Positions 7,245-16,471 of a stretch of 64,000 nt of DNA are shown here, one piece after another. The number at the start of each line of letters is the position of its first letter. Position 1 is the first letter of the stretch. The position numbers were made by a program, and so were the translations under genes. The DNA is from Mycobacteriales bacterium. GTDB taxonomy: Bacteria > Actinomycetota > Actinomycetes > Mycobacteriales > SCTD01. Location: NCBI GenBank assembly GCA_030447385.1, contig JAUJOY010000001.1:288465-352464 (forward strand). Reading direction: 5' to 3'. The notes under the pieces are model-generated. The model had not been told where the DNA came from. It was given only the letters and a program-made list of their open reading frames with translations, and searched no databases.

Positions 7245-8680
7245 CCCGGGCTGACGCCGCCGCGCCGGCGGCGCCCACGGGACGCGGCACCGAGCTGGTC
7301 CTGACCACGTTCGCGGTCCTCATCGCGATGCTCGCCTACGCGGCGGTCGGGCTCGCCGTCGACGGACGCCTGCCGTCGGGCATCGTGGGGTACGGCCTGG
7401 GCCTCGGGGTGCTGTTCCTCGCGGCTCATCTCGTGGTGCGCAGCGTCGCGCCGTACGCCGACCCGCTGCTGCTGCCGTGCGTGGCCCTGCTCAACGGGCT
7501 CGGCCTGGTCGTGATCCGGCGGCTGGACTTCGCGGCCGCCGAGCGGGCAGCCCAGTTCGGGCGCTCGATCCCGTCCGGGGAGGCCCCCCGCCAGCTGGTG
7601 TGGACCGCCGTCGGGGTGCTCGCCTTCGCCGCGGTGCTGCTCCTGGTCCGCGATCACACCCGCTTGCAGCGCTACACCTACACCGCCGCGGCCCTCGGGC
7701 TGGTGCTGCTCCTGCTGCCGGCGCTGCCGGTGCTCGGGCAGACCATCAACGGGGCCCGCCTGTGGATCCGGGTCGGCCCCATGACGGTCCAGCCCAGCGA
7801 GCCGGCCAAGCTGCTGCTGATCCTGTTCTTCGCGGGCTACCTGGTGGCCAAGCGCGACGTGCTGTCGCTGGCGAGCCGGCGCGTCCTGGGTCTGGACCTG
7901 CCGCGCGGGCGCGACCTCGGGCCGGTGCTGCTCGCCTGGGCCGCCAGCCTCGCCGTGCTCATCCGGGGCAAGGACCTCGGCAGCTCCCTGCTGTTCTTCG
8001 CCATCTTCGTCGTGATGCTCTACATCGCCACCGAGCGCACCAGCTGGCTGGTCATCGGCATCGGGCTGTTCGCCGGCGGGGCCTTCACGGCCTACCACCT
8101 GTTCGCGCACGTCCGGCGGCGCGTCGACACCTGGCTCGACCCGTTCGCCGACCCCGAGCGCAGCGGCTTCCAGCTGGTGCAGTCCCTGTTCGGCTTCGGC
8201 ACCGGCGGGGTGACGGGCACGGGCCTGGGTGAAGGCCGCCCGGGCACGGTGCCGTTCGCCAGCACCGACTTCATCATGGCCGCCATCGGCGAGGAGCTCG
8301 GACTGGTCGGGGTGATGGCCGTGCTGCTGATCTTCGCCCTGATCGTCGAGCGCGGCCTGCGCGCGGCCCTGTCGTGCCGTGACTCCTTCGGCAAGCTGCT
8401 GGCGGCCGGCCTCGCCTTCGCGCTCGGGCTGCAGGTCTTCGTCATCGTCGGCGGGGTCACCGGACTCATCCCGCTGACCGGTGTGACGCTGCCGTGGCTG
8501 TCCTACGGCGGGTCGAGCATCGTCGCCAACTGGGCGCTGATCGCCCTCCTGCTGCGCATCAGCGACGCCGCGCGACGTCCCGCACCCGCGCCCGTGACCC
8601 CTGAGCTGGCCCGCGCGGCGCTGTCCTCGGCCGAGACGCAGATCGTGCGCCGGCCCAAGGCCGAGGGGGACACCCGGTGA
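7241..8680 (+). CDS. rodA: SEDS peptidoglycan glycosyltransferase RodA/FtsW
   Basis: A 479-aa polytopic membrane protein of the SEDS family that polymerises lipid II. Family features include the GARLWIRVGPMTVQPSEPAKL region, SGFQLVQSLFGFGTGGVTGTGLG, the FASTDFIMAAIGEELGL segment and the C-terminal LPWLSYGGSSIVANW. About ten hydrophobic segments are evident. It overlaps pstP by four bases and pbpA by four bases, and is expected to work with PbpA in elongation. Confidence 0.96.
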   Translation: MTRADAAAPAAPTGRGTELVLTTFAVLIAMLAYAAVGLAVDGRLPSGIVGYGLGLGVLFLAAHLVVRSVAPYADPLLLPCVALLNGLGLVVIRRLDFAAAERAAQFGRSIPSGEAPRQLVWTAVGVLAFAAVLLLVRDHTRLQRYTYTAAALGLVLLLLPALPVLGQTINGARLWIRVGPMTVQPSEPAKLLLILFFAGYLVAKRDVLSLASRRVLGLDLPRGRDLGPVLLAWAASLAVLIRGKDLGSSLLFFAIFVVMLYIATERTSWLVIGIGLFAGGAFTAYHLFAHVRRRVDTWLDPFADPERSGFQLVQSLFGFGTGGVTGTGLGEGRPGTVPFASTDFIMAAIGEELGLVGVMAVLLIFALIVERGLRAALSCRDSFGKLLAAGLAFALGLQVFVIVGGVTGLIPLTGVTLPWLSYGGSSIVANWALIALLLRISDAARRPAPAPVTPELARAALSSAETQIVRRPKAEGDTR

Positions 8681-10146
8681 ACCGTCCGCTGCGCCGGGTC
8701 GCGCTCGGCTGCCTGGTGCTGTTCGGGCTGCTGCTGCTCAACGTCAACTACGTCCAGGTCGTCAAGGCCAGCGACTACCGCGACAACCCCAGCAACAGCC
8801 GGGTCCTGCTGCGCACCTATGAGCGCGAGCGCGGGCCGATCGCCGTGCTCGGGCCGGACGGCGTGGCCCGTGAGGTGCTCGCCGCGTCCACCCGCACCGA
8901 GGGCCCGCTGACGTTCCTGCGCACCTACCCGGGCGGCCCCGCCTACGCCCATGTCACCGGCTACTACTCCCTCGTCTACGGCCGCACCGGCATCGAGCGC
9001 AGCCAGGACCGGGTCCTGTCCGGGGAGGACGACCGGCTGTTCGTCCGCCGCCTGTCGGACTACGTGACCGGCCGCGAGCCCAGCGGTGGCGGGGTCCTGC
9101 TCACCCTGGACCCTGCCGCGCAGCAGGCGGCGGTCCAGGGTCTGGGCAGCAACCGCGGCGCCGTGGTGGCGCTCGACCCGCGCAGCGGTGCCGTGCTGGC
9201 CATGGCGAGCAACCCGTCGTACGACCCCTCGAAGCTGTCCTCGTTTGAGCCGGCGATGATCCGCTCCTATTACGAGCAGCTGCTGCAGGCTCCGGACGAC
9301 CCGCTGATCAACCGCGCGATCAGCAAGACCTATCCGCCCGGGTCGACGTTCAAGGTGGTGACCGCGGCCGCGGCTCTGCGCGAGGGCGGGACGACGGCCG
9401 AGACGCCGGTACCCTCACCCCCGACGCTCGACCTGCCGCAGACCTCGACCGACCTGCAGAACTTCGGGGGCGGCACGTGCGGCGGTGACCCCATCAGCCT
9501 CGCCAACGCCCTGCGCATCTCCTGCAACACCGCCTTCGCCGCGCTCGGCCTGCGCGTGGGTGAGCAGGCGCTGCGCGAGCAGGCGGAGGCCTTCGGCTTC
9601 AACAACGACGACCTCTCCGTCCCGACGACGGTCGCCACGAGCGTGTTCCCGAGCGACATCGCCCCGCCCTCGCTGGCACAGTCGGCGATCGGGCAGTTCG
9701 AGGTGCAGGTCACGCCGCTGCAGATGGCCATGGTCGCGGCCGGCATCGCCAACAATGGGCAGGTGATGAAGCCCTACCTGGTACGCGAGGTGCAGGCCCC
9801 CGACCTGTCCCGCCTCGACCTGGCCGAGCCCGAGGTCTACAAGAGGGCGGTCGACCCCCGCGTGGCGGCGGAGCTGACCAAGATGATGCAGCTGGTCGTC
9901 GCCGAGGGCAGCGGGGTCCGCGCCCAGATCCCGGGCCTCAGCGTGGCCGGCAAGACCGGCACCGCCCAGCATGCTCCCGGGCGCCCGCCCCACGCCTGGT
10001 TTATCGGCTTCGCCCCGGCCGAGGATCCGCGGGTGGCGGTCGCCGTGGTCATCGAGGACGGTGGCAGCCTCGGCTCGGAAGCCACCGGGGGGGCGCTGTC
10101 GGCCCCGATCGCCCGCGACGTCATGCGTGCGGTGCTGCGCCGATGA
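8677..10146 (+). CDS. pbpA: Class B penicillin-binding protein PbpA
   Basis: A 489-aa transpeptidase with one N-terminal membrane helix (about residues 8-25), a dimerisation domain and a C-terminal transpeptidase domain. The acyl-enzyme serine is in STFK at about residue 223, the second motif is SCN at about 282 and KTGT is at about 426. It would cross-link glycan made by RodA. The length matches M. tuberculosis PbpA (491 aa). Its GTG overlaps the rodA stop. A 94-bp leader separates it from pknA. Confidence 0.96.
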   Translation: MNRPLRRVALGCLVLFGLLLLNVNYVQVVKASDYRDNPSNSRVLLRTYERERGPIAVLGPDGVAREVLAASTRTEGPLTFLRTYPGGPAYAHVTGYYSLVYGRTGIERSQDRVLSGEDDRLFVRRLSDYVTGREPSGGGVLLTLDPAAQQAAVQGLGSNRGAVVALDPRSGAVLAMASNPSYDPSKLSSFEPAMIRSYYEQLLQAPDDPLINRAISKTYPPGSTFKVVTAAAALREGGTTAETPVPSPPTLDLPQTSTDLQNFGGGTCGGDPISLANALRISCNTAFAALGLRVGEQALREQAEAFGFNNDDLSVPTTVATSVFPSDIAPPSLAQSAIGQFEVQVTPLQMAMVAAGIANNGQVMKPYLVREVQAPDLSRLDLAEPEVYKRAVDPRVAAELTKMMQLVVAEGSGVRAQIPGLSVAGKTGTAQHAPGRPPHAWFIGFAPAEDPRVAVAVVIEDGGSLGSEATGGALSAPIARDVMRAVLRR

Positions 10147-10240
10147 ATCCGAGCTCAGGGTCGTCCTGCGCCGAGGTCGCGCCCCGCCCTGGATCCCATC
10201 CGTTCAGCGCGGGCGAGCTCTCGCCGAAGAGGTGGAGGTC

Positions 10241-11842
10241 ATGACCCTGCTCGACGGCCTCCTCGGCGGCCGCTACCGCCTGCACTCCCACATCGCCGTC
10301 GGCGGCATGGGGGAGGTCTGGCGTGCCGACGACACCGTGCTCGCACGCACGGTGGCCGTGAAGACGCTCAAGCCGGAGTACATCGACGACGAGGAGTTCC
10401 GGGCCCGCTTCCGGGCCGAAGCCCGGCACGCCGCCGGCCTGGTGCACCCCGGGATCGCGTCGGTGTACGACTTCGGGGAGTCCCCGGACCGGGCGTGGCT
10501 GGTCATGGAGCTGGTGGAGGGCGAGCCGCTGTCGACCCTGCTGCGCCGCGAGGGAACGCTCGGTCCCGACCGCACGCTGGACGTCGTCGCGCAGACGGCC
10601 GCGGCGCTGCAGGTCGCCCACGAGGCCGGCCTCGTGCATCGCGACGTCAAGCCCGGCAACCTGCTCGTGCGCCCCGACGGCGTCGTCAAGGTGACCGACT
10701 TCGGGATCGCCTCCGCCACCGGCGCGGTGCCGCTCACGCGTACCGGCTCGGTGGTGGGCACCGCCTACTACCTCTCGCCTGAGCAGGCGGCCGGCCGGGA
10801 TGCCCTCCCCGTCAGCGACCTCTACTCCCTCGGCGTCGTCGCCTACGAGTGCCTGACCGGCACGCGCCCGTTCCCGGGCGACAACCCGGTTGCCGTGGCG
10901 ATGGCGCACCTGCAGAGCCCGCCGCCCCAGCTGCCGCTGTCCGTGCCGCTACGGGTCCGGGACCTCGTGCTCGCCATGCTGAGCAAGGACCCGCTCGCGC
11001 GCCCCGCGGACGCCGGCACGCTGAGCAGGCAGGCCGGCGCGCTGCGGCAGACGCTGCGGGGGAGCGGGGAAGCGGCGGCGCAGGACACCGTCGGCCTGGC
11101 CGCACTGCCCATCGAGCCGCCGGCCGGAACCAGCCCGGCCACCCGTGTGCTTCCAGCAGCTGCCGCCGGGGCGGCAGCCGGCCTGGCAGCAGGCGGAACC
11201 GCACGGCTCGAGCCGGCGCGGCCCGAGCTGCCGCCCCGGCGCGGGACCGGCGGCCCGGCGGGGACAGCGGTGCTGCCGCACCGCCGCGCCGTGCGGTTGG
11301 CGGCGGTGCTGCTCGCGGTCCTCGCGTTCGGGCTGGGCTTGCGTACCGCCTTCCAGACCGAGCAGACGATCGTTCCGTCCATCGCCGCCGGTACACCCGA
11401 GGCGCGGGCCCTGGTCCTGCTGCAGGAAGCGGGGCTCGAGGGGCGACGGGCGACGGAGGCCTCGCCCACAGTCGCCGCGGGCGCGGTGCTCGCCGTCACT
11501 CCCGGGCCCGGAACCGAGGTGGACACCGGGTCCGAGGTCACCCTCGTCGTGTCCACCGGCAAGCCGCCGGTGTCCGTCGACGCCTCGGACGTGATCGGCA
11601 AGCCGGCCGGTGAGGTGCGCGATGCCCTCACGGCCATGGGGCTCGCAGTTCGTCTCGTCAACGACGGAAAGGGCGGCTCAGTCGGTACCGTCAGCGCCGT
11701 GGAACCCGTCGGCAGTCTGGCGGTGGGCACGCCGGTCGTCCTGCACGTCGTGCCGGCGCCGCCGCCGGCTGTCCGGGAGCCCGCCGGCGGCGACCGGGGC
11801 AAGGACGACGATGACGAGAAGAAGCCGGGCGAGAAGAAGTGA
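10241..11842 (+). CDS. pknA: PknA-type Ser/Thr kinase with extracellular PASTA repeats
   Basis: ATG at 10241 after GGTGGAGG gives 533 aa. Residues 9-275 are a complete Hanks-type kinase: glycine loop IAVGGMGEVW, VAVK lysine, HRDVKPGN catalytic loop, DFG and SPEQ. A Pro/Ala-rich juxtamembrane region leads to a helix at about 350-370. Two PASTA-like modules follow (IVPSIAAGTPEARALVLLQEAGL; DVIGKPAGEVRDALTAMGLAV), then an Asp/Lys-rich tail. M. tuberculosis PknA has no PASTA domain, so this version may sense muropeptides or lipid II itself. The stop overlaps pknB by four bases. Confidence 0.92.
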   Translation: MTLLDGLLGGRYRLHSHIAVGGMGEVWRADDTVLARTVAVKTLKPEYIDDEEFRARFRAEARHAAGLVHPGIASVYDFGESPDRAWLVMELVEGEPLSTLLRREGTLGPDRTLDVVAQTAAALQVAHEAGLVHRDVKPGNLLVRPDGVVKVTDFGIASATGAVPLTRTGSVVGTAYYLSPEQAAGRDALPVSDLYSLGVVAYECLTGTRPFPGDNPVAVAMAHLQSPPPQLPLSVPLRVRDLVLAMLSKDPLARPADAGTLSRQAGALRQTLRGSGEAAAQDTVGLAALPIEPPAGTSPATRVLPAAAAGAAAGLAAGGTARLEPARPELPPRRGTGGPAGTAVLPHRRAVRLAAVLLAVLAFGLGLRTAFQTEQTIVPSIAAGTPEARALVLLQEAGLEGRRATEASPTVAAGAVLAVTPGPGTEVDTGSEVTLVVSTGKPPVSVDASDVIGKPAGEVRDALTAMGLAVRLVNDGKGGSVGTVSAVEPVGSLAVGTPVVLHVVPAPPPAVREPAGGDRGKDDDDEKKPGEKK

Positions 11843-13626
11843 CGATTCCAGAGGCGCGCATCCTCGGGGGGCGCTATGAGATGGGCACGCCCATCGGCCA
11901 CGGCGGCATGGCCGAGGTGTTCAGCGGCGTCGACGTGCGCCTGGGCCGCGACGTGGCGATCAAGGTGCTGCGGTCCGACCTCGCGCGCGACCCGTCCTTC
12001 CTCGCCCGGTTCCGCCGTGAGGCACAGGCAGCCGCTTCGCTGAACGCGCCGACCATCGTCTCGGTGTTCGACACCGGTTCGGACGACCAGGGCGTCCCCT
12101 TCATCGTCATGGAGCGGGTCGAGGGCCGAACGCTGCGCGAGGTCCTCGAGAGCGAGGGCCGGCTGCTGCCCCGGCGAGCGCTCGAGATCACCGCGGACAT
12201 CTGCCTGGCCCTGGATGCCGCGCACGCGGCCGGGATCGTGCACCGCGACATCAAGCCGGCGAACGTCATGCTCACCCGCTCCGGCCAGGTCAAGGTCATG
12301 GACTTCGGGATCGCCCGGGCTGCGGCCGACTCCGCCGCCGGCCTGACCCAGACGGCGGCCGTGACCGGGACCGCGGCCTACCTCTCCCCCGAGCAGGCGC
12401 GGGGAACCCATGTCGATGCCCGCTCCGACCTCTACTCCACCGGCTGCGTGCTGTACGAGCTGGTCACCGGCTCGCCCCCGTTCACGGGTGACAACCCGGT
12501 GGCGGTGGCCTACCAGCACGTCCGCGAGGACCCGGAGGCCCCGTCGGCGCATGACGACACCCTGCCGGCCGATGTCGACGCCGTGGTGCTCAAGGCCATG
12601 GCGAAGAACCCGGCCAACCGTTACCAGAGCGCGCAGGAGATGCGCGCCGACCTGCTGCGCGCGCGGTCGGGGGACACCGTTCAGGCCACCCCGCTCATCA
12701 CCCCGCCGGTCTACATCGCGCCGACGGTGGTGGGCTCGCTGCGCGCCGACTACGTGCGCGCCGACTACGGACCCCGGGACTACACGAGCTCGAGCAAGCG
12801 CGCCATCGCGTACGGCGCCTTCGGGCTGCTGCTGCTCGCGCTCATCATCACGCTCGCCCTGCTCGTCCGCAGCATCCTGGGGACGGACTCCGGCCTGTTC
12901 CCGGCCCCCGGCCTGGTCGGGCTGAAGCAGGAGGAGGCGGTCAGCAGGCTGGCCCAGGAGGGGCTGCGGCTCGGGCGGGTCGAGACGGCGTTCGACGACA
13001 AGCCGTTCGGGACGGTGCTCAAGCAGAGCCCCGACCAGGGGATCCTCGTGCCCGAGAACGGCTCGGTCAGCCTCGTGGTGTCCAAGGGCGTCGAGATGAC
13101 CGTCGTTCCGGTGGAGGTCATCGGCAAGTCCAAGGAGGATGCCGCCGCCCTGCTGACGCGCAGCAAGCTGATGGTGCGCCAGGAGGTCCCGCGCGACGGC
13201 AACATCCCCCCCGGAACCGTGCTGGCGATCACCCCACCGCCGGGGTCCCAGGTGCGGGCCGGTTCGGACGTCGTTCTGACGGTGGCGACGGGCCAGACCC
13301 AGGTGCCCGACGTACGCAGGAAGACCCGCTCGCAGGCCGTGAGCGAGCTGCAGAAGGCCGGCTTCTCCGTCGGCATCGAGCTGCGTGACGCGCCTGGGCC
13401 GCCCGAGATCGTGCTCAGCCAGACTCCACCGGGCGGCCTGGCGCCACGTGGCAGCGCCGTCATCCTGGTGGTCTCGCAGGTCCCCCCGCCACCCCCTCCG
13501 CCGTCGCCCTCACCGTCGCCGTTGCCCCCGGCGTCGCCGTCCCCCGCGCCCAGCGAGTCGCCGAACCCCCCGTTCCCCAACCCGCCGGCGCCCTCGCCCA
13601 CCAGCCCCGCGCCCTCGCCGCCGTAG
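11839..13626 (+). CDS. pknB: Ser/Thr kinase PknB with PASTA domains
   Basis: A 595-aa membrane kinase that senses wall precursors and controls growth and division. Kinase motifs are GHGGMAEVF, VAIKVL, HRDIKPAN, DFGIA and an activation loop QTAAVTGTAAYLSPEQ, which retains the Thr pattern autophosphorylated in mycobacterial PknB. A membrane helix lies at about 322-345. Three PASTA modules follow (starting near LVGLKQEEA, EVIGKSKEDA and DVRRKTRSQA), then a long Pro/Ser tail absent from the mycobacterial protein. GTG overlaps the pknA stop. The gene ends the fhaA-pknB operon and faces trpG. Confidence 0.96.
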   Translation: MTIPEARILGGRYEMGTPIGHGGMAEVFSGVDVRLGRDVAIKVLRSDLARDPSFLARFRREAQAAASLNAPTIVSVFDTGSDDQGVPFIVMERVEGRTLREVLESEGRLLPRRALEITADICLALDAAHAAGIVHRDIKPANVMLTRSGQVKVMDFGIARAAADSAAGLTQTAAVTGTAAYLSPEQARGTHVDARSDLYSTGCVLYELVTGSPPFTGDNPVAVAYQHVREDPEAPSAHDDTLPADVDAVVLKAMAKNPANRYQSAQEMRADLLRARSGDTVQATPLITPPVYIAPTVVGSLRADYVRADYGPRDYTSSSKRAIAYGAFGLLLLALIITLALLVRSILGTDSGLFPAPGLVGLKQEEAVSRLAQEGLRLGRVETAFDDKPFGTVLKQSPDQGILVPENGSVSLVVSKGVEMTVVPVEVIGKSKEDAAALLTRSKLMVRQEVPRDGNIPPGTVLAITPPPGSQVRAGSDVVLTVATGQTQVPDVRRKTRSQAVSELQKAGFSVGIELRDAPGPPEIVLSQTPPGGLAPRGSAVILVVSQVPPPPPPPSPSPSPLPPASPSPAPSESPNPPFPNPPAPSPTSPAPSPP

Positions 13627-13678
13627 GGACGCGCCACGCGCCGCCCCGATGGACAGCACGCTGCCGGCTTCGCGCCGG

Positions 13679-14323
13679 TCAGCCGAAAGCGGCCAGCCGC
13701 TTGTCCTCCACCCGCGCCGCGAGCGCGGGAGCCAGGTCACGCGCGGTGTGGTCCCCGCACTGGCTGAGCCAGCTGGCCAGCAGGACGTGCCCACCCTGGG
13801 TGAGGACCGACTCCGGGTGGAACTGCACCCCCTCGATCGGCAGGTCGCGATGACGCAGCGCCATGACGACGCCACCTGGCGTGCGGCCGGTGACGGCGAG
13901 CTCCGGCGGCAGGGTGTCCTCCTCGACCGCAAGGGAGTGGTAGCGGGTGGCGGTGAAGGGCCGAGGGAGCCCGTGCAGCACGCCTGCGCCGCTGTGCTCC
14001 ACCTCGCTCGTCTTGCCGTGCAGCAGCTCCGGGGCGCGGCTGACCGTGGCTCCGTGGGCGACGGCGATGGCCTGGTGCCCGAGGCAGACGCCCAGCAGAG
14101 GGATCCCCCGCTGGGCGCAGCTGCCGACCATCTCGACGCTGACGCCGGCGTCCTCGGGGACGCCCGGACCGGGCGAGAGCAGGACGCCGTCGAAGTCCCC
14201 GGCCTGCGCCGCCTCCACCTCGTCGTTGCGCCGCACCACGGTGTCGGCGCCGAGCTGGCCGAGGTACTGCACCAGGTTGAACACGAAGCTGTCGTAGTTG
14301 TCCACGACGAGGATGCGCGTCAC
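13679..14323 (-). CDS. trpG: Anthranilate/aminodeoxychorismate synthase glutamine amidotransferase subunit
   Basis: A class I glutamine amidotransferase of 214 aa from GTG at 14323 (TRILVVDNYDSFVFN is the canonical N-terminus). The catalytic Cys lies in GVCLGHQ, with His and Glu in FHPES. It releases ammonia for anthranilate or 4-amino-4-deoxychorismate synthesis. The sequence alone does not separate TrpG from PabA. Location between pknB and the sortase/crgA genes is conserved (Rv0013). A start at 14362 would add 13 unconserved residues. The partner synthase subunit is not in this window. Confidence 0.93.
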   Translation of the reverse strand: MTRILVVDNYDSFVFNLVQYLGQLGADTVVRRNDEVEAAQAGDFDGVLLSPGPGVPEDAGVSVEMVGSCAQRGIPLLGVCLGHQAIAVAHGATVSRAPELLHGKTSEVEHSGAGVLHGLPRPFTATRYHSLAVEEDTLPPELAVTGRTPGGVVMALRHRDLPIEGVQFHPESVLTQGGHVLLASWLSQCGDHTARDLAPALAARVEDKRLAAFG

Positions 14324-14336
14324 GTGCGGCTCCAGA

Positions 14337-14537
14337 TCACGGCGGGCCGACCGGTGCCGCAAGCCCGGCCAGGCTCTCGCCCGTGTCGACCGTCACGTCG
14401 TTGAAGGGCACCAGCGGCTCGACGGCCGGGAAGACGTAGAAGAACAGCAGCAGGACCACCGCCGTCAGCAGCACGAGCGAGCCGAGCAGCTTGCCCGGCA
14501 ATCCACCAGGCAGGGTGCGCCAGATCCAGCTGTACAT
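14337..14537 (-). CDS. Small single-pass membrane protein
   Basis: A 66-aa protein between the sortase and trpG. It begins MYSWIWRTLPGGLPGKLL, has one strong membrane helix (about residues 18-36) and ends with a short outside-facing segment containing VTVDTGESLAGL. Similar small proteins of unknown function occupy this slot in other actinobacteria. It lies in the DUF881-sortase-trpG transcription direction with short spacers (13 bp to trpG) and is probably co-transcribed. Confidence 0.75.
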   Translation of the reverse strand: MYSWIWRTLPGGLPGKLLGSLVLLTAVVLLLFFYVFPAVEPLVPFNDVTVDTGESLAGLAAPVGPP

Positions 14538-14582
14538 CAGGCCGCCGCCATCTCCGACCGCCCGCCCCAGGTCGTGCGCATC

Positions 14583-15338
14583 TCAGGCCGCCCGAAGGGC
14601 AGCCGGCAGCCCCGCGCTCTTGGGGTCGCTCGCCGTGAGCTCCGCGAGGACGATCAGGCGGGTACGCGCCGAGTACTTCGGGTTGCAGGTCGTCAGGGTC
14701 AGCAGCCGCTTGGTCGGTGTGGCTGTCGGGTCCCCCGGCACAGGCAGGGTCACCTCCGAGGCCGTCGGCGCCACGATCGTGCTGCCGCTCACCTCGTAGG
14801 TGAACCACATGTCCCGGGTCTCCAGCACGACGGCGTCCCCGGGTCGCAGCTCGTCGAAGCGGTGAAAGGGAGCGCCGTAGGTCGTGCGGTGCCCGCTGAG
14901 CACGACGTTGCCCAGCTCCCCGGGCAGCGCGGTGCCGGGGATGTGGCCGGGCCCCTTCTTCAGGTCCTCGACGCCCACGCCCTCCACGACCACCGGTGGC
15001 CGGTCGTTCCACTTGCCCAGCCGCGGGATGCGCAGCACCGCGAAGCCACTGCCCTGTGCCACGGAGACCTTGCGGACTGCGGGGGCGGCGGCCTCCGCGG
15101 GACCGGCCGGACCGCCCGGTTGCACCGGCTCGCCGGCAGGCTCCGGCGCGTCCGGGTCCACCGGCTCCGCCCAGGTCGAGGCGAGGTCATCCGCAAGCCG
15201 GCCCTGCTCCCGGTCGGTCACGAGGTTGGTGACCTTCAGCTCGTAGACGCAGAACAGCAGCAGCACCATCCCCACCGTGATCAACGTCTGCCCGAGCCCG
15301 CGCAGCCCGGTGCGCACGAGATCCCCGGTACGGCTCAT
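14583..15338 (-). CDS. srtE: Class E sortase
   Basis: A 251-aa transpeptidase anchored by an N-terminal helix (about residues 14-34). After a Pro/Ala/Gly linker comes the sortase fold with catalytic His in LSGHRTTYGAPFH and Cys in TLTTCNPKYSARTRLIV, with the downstream Arg present. The TLTTC..SARTRL pattern is typical of class E sortases, which attach LAXTG-type surface proteins in high-GC actinobacteria. No obvious substrate is encoded in the window. Its ATG overlaps the DUF881 stop by four bases. Confidence 0.93.
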   Translation of the reverse strand: MSRTGDLVRTGLRGLGQTLITVGMVLLLFCVYELKVTNLVTDREQGRLADDLASTWAEPVDPDAPEPAGEPVQPGGPAGPAEAAAPAVRKVSVAQGSGFAVLRIPRLGKWNDRPPVVVEGVGVEDLKKGPGHIPGTALPGELGNVVLSGHRTTYGAPFHRFDELRPGDAVVLETRDMWFTYEVSGSTIVAPTASEVTLPVPGDPTATPTKRLLTLTTCNPKYSARTRLIVLAELTASDPKSAGLPAALRAA

Positions 15339-16060
15339 GACCGTGCGCCCTGGACGTGCGGGAGCTCGGTCGGCCCGTCGTACGCGGGCATCGAGATCGA
15401 CTTGTCGTTGCGCACCGAGTAGCCGAGCCCGTAGCGGTCGACGAAGGAGCGGAAGTAGGCCACGCCCGGGTCGCGGGACAGCGCCTCGCGCAGCGACGAC
15501 GGGTTGCCGATCGCGGTGACGACGAACGGCGGGCTGTAGACGCGGCCGTGCAGCAGCACGGTGTTGCCCACGCAGCGCACCGCGCTGGTCGCGATGATCC
15601 GCTGGCCCATGAGCCCGATCGCCTCCGCCCCGCCGGCGCGCAGCGCGTTGACCACCGCCTGCAGGTCCTGCTGGTGGACCACGAGGTCGTTCGGGTCGGC
15701 CGACAGCGGCGGGCGTCCGGGGCGGCGCGGCGCGTCGTCGAGCGTGACGGTGACGCCCGGACCGGTCACTGCCTTGACGCCGGCCGCGAGCTCGAGCTGC
15801 GGGGAGGCCCTGGCCTGCCCGATCCGGGAGTCCTCCGCGGCCACCTGCGCCGCGAGTTGCTCCACGCTCCTGCGCAGCACCTCTGCCTCACGGTCCCGGC
15901 TCTCCACGGCCTGCCGCTCGCGGGCGATCAGCTCGGTCAGCTGCAGCCGCCGGTCGGCGCGCAGGTCGGTGCCCTGCGCCGTCGCCGCGCTCGTGGCGAA
16001 CATCAGGCCGGCCGACAGCGCGGTCAGCGGGACGAGGACGGGCCACACCCGAGCCCTCAC
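15335..16060 (-). CDS. DUF881 family membrane-anchored protein
   Basis: A 241-aa protein homologous to Rv0012. An N-terminal signal anchor (about residues 7-28) is followed by a coiled coil (LIARERQAVESRDREAEVLRRSVEQL), then the DUF881 domain with GPGVTVTLDD, NDLVVHQQDLQAVVNALRAGGAEAI and RIIATSAVRCVGNTVLLHG. Function is unknown; the family resembles extracytoplasmic division proteins. GTG at 16060 follows GGAGG. It is divergent from crgA. Confidence 0.9.
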   Translation of the reverse strand: MRARVWPVLVPLTALSAGLMFATSAATAQGTDLRADRRLQLTELIARERQAVESRDREAEVLRRSVEQLAAQVAAEDSRIGQARASPQLELAAGVKAVTGPGVTVTLDDAPRRPGRPPLSADPNDLVVHQQDLQAVVNALRAGGAEAIGLMGQRIIATSAVRCVGNTVLLHGRVYSPPFVVTAIGNPSSLREALSRDPGVAYFRSFVDRYGLGYSVRNDKSISMPAYDGPTELPHVQGARS

Positions 16061-16174
16061 CGCCGACCTCCTTCCGCCGCAGGATGCAGGCAGCTCCCAC
16101 TACGCTAGTAGCCGCGTCGGCATCTCACCGGCCGACGGCAACGGTTCATCCCCCGAGCAGGAGAGGAGCGGCCC

Positions 16175-16438
16175 GTGCCCGAGTCCAAGAAGCGCAAGAA
16201 GGCGACCACGACGGCCCCCCGACCCACTGCGCCGAAGAAGCGCAAGCCCAGCCCGCGCTGGCTCGCGCCGCTCATGCTCGTGCTGTTCGGCCTGGGCGTG
16301 CTGTGGCTGGTCGTCTTCTACATCACCGAAAGCCGCTTCGGGGGGCTACCGGTGGCCTCCGAGCTGGGCAACTGGAACCTGCTCGTCGGCTTCGGCTTCA
16401 TCATCGCCGGGTTCGGCCTGTCCACGCAGTGGCGGTAG
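16175..16438 (+). CDS. crgA: Cell division protein CrgA
   Basis: An 87-aa membrane protein with a basic N-terminus (PESKKRKKATTT), helix 1 at about 30-51 and helix 2 at about 66-84 (NWNLLVGFGFIIAGFGLSTQWR), the standard CrgA architecture. CrgA recruits PBPs and interacts with FtsZ and FtsQ at the septum; in Streptomyces it restrains Z-ring formation. GTG at 16175 lies downstream of GGAGAGGAG. Confidence 0.96.
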   Translation: MPESKKRKKATTTAPRPTAPKKRKPSPRWLAPLMLVLFGLGVLWLVVFYITESRFGGLPVASELGNWNLLVGFGFIIAGFGLSTQWR

Positions 16439-16471
16439 AGGGTCTTTCACCGGTGTAGTTCTCCCCAGATC

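Noticed and set aside
13627-13678. Terminator between the convergent pknB and trpG genes
   Set aside because: Only short GC-rich pairings are visible, no convincing stem comparable to the one at 43814-43846.
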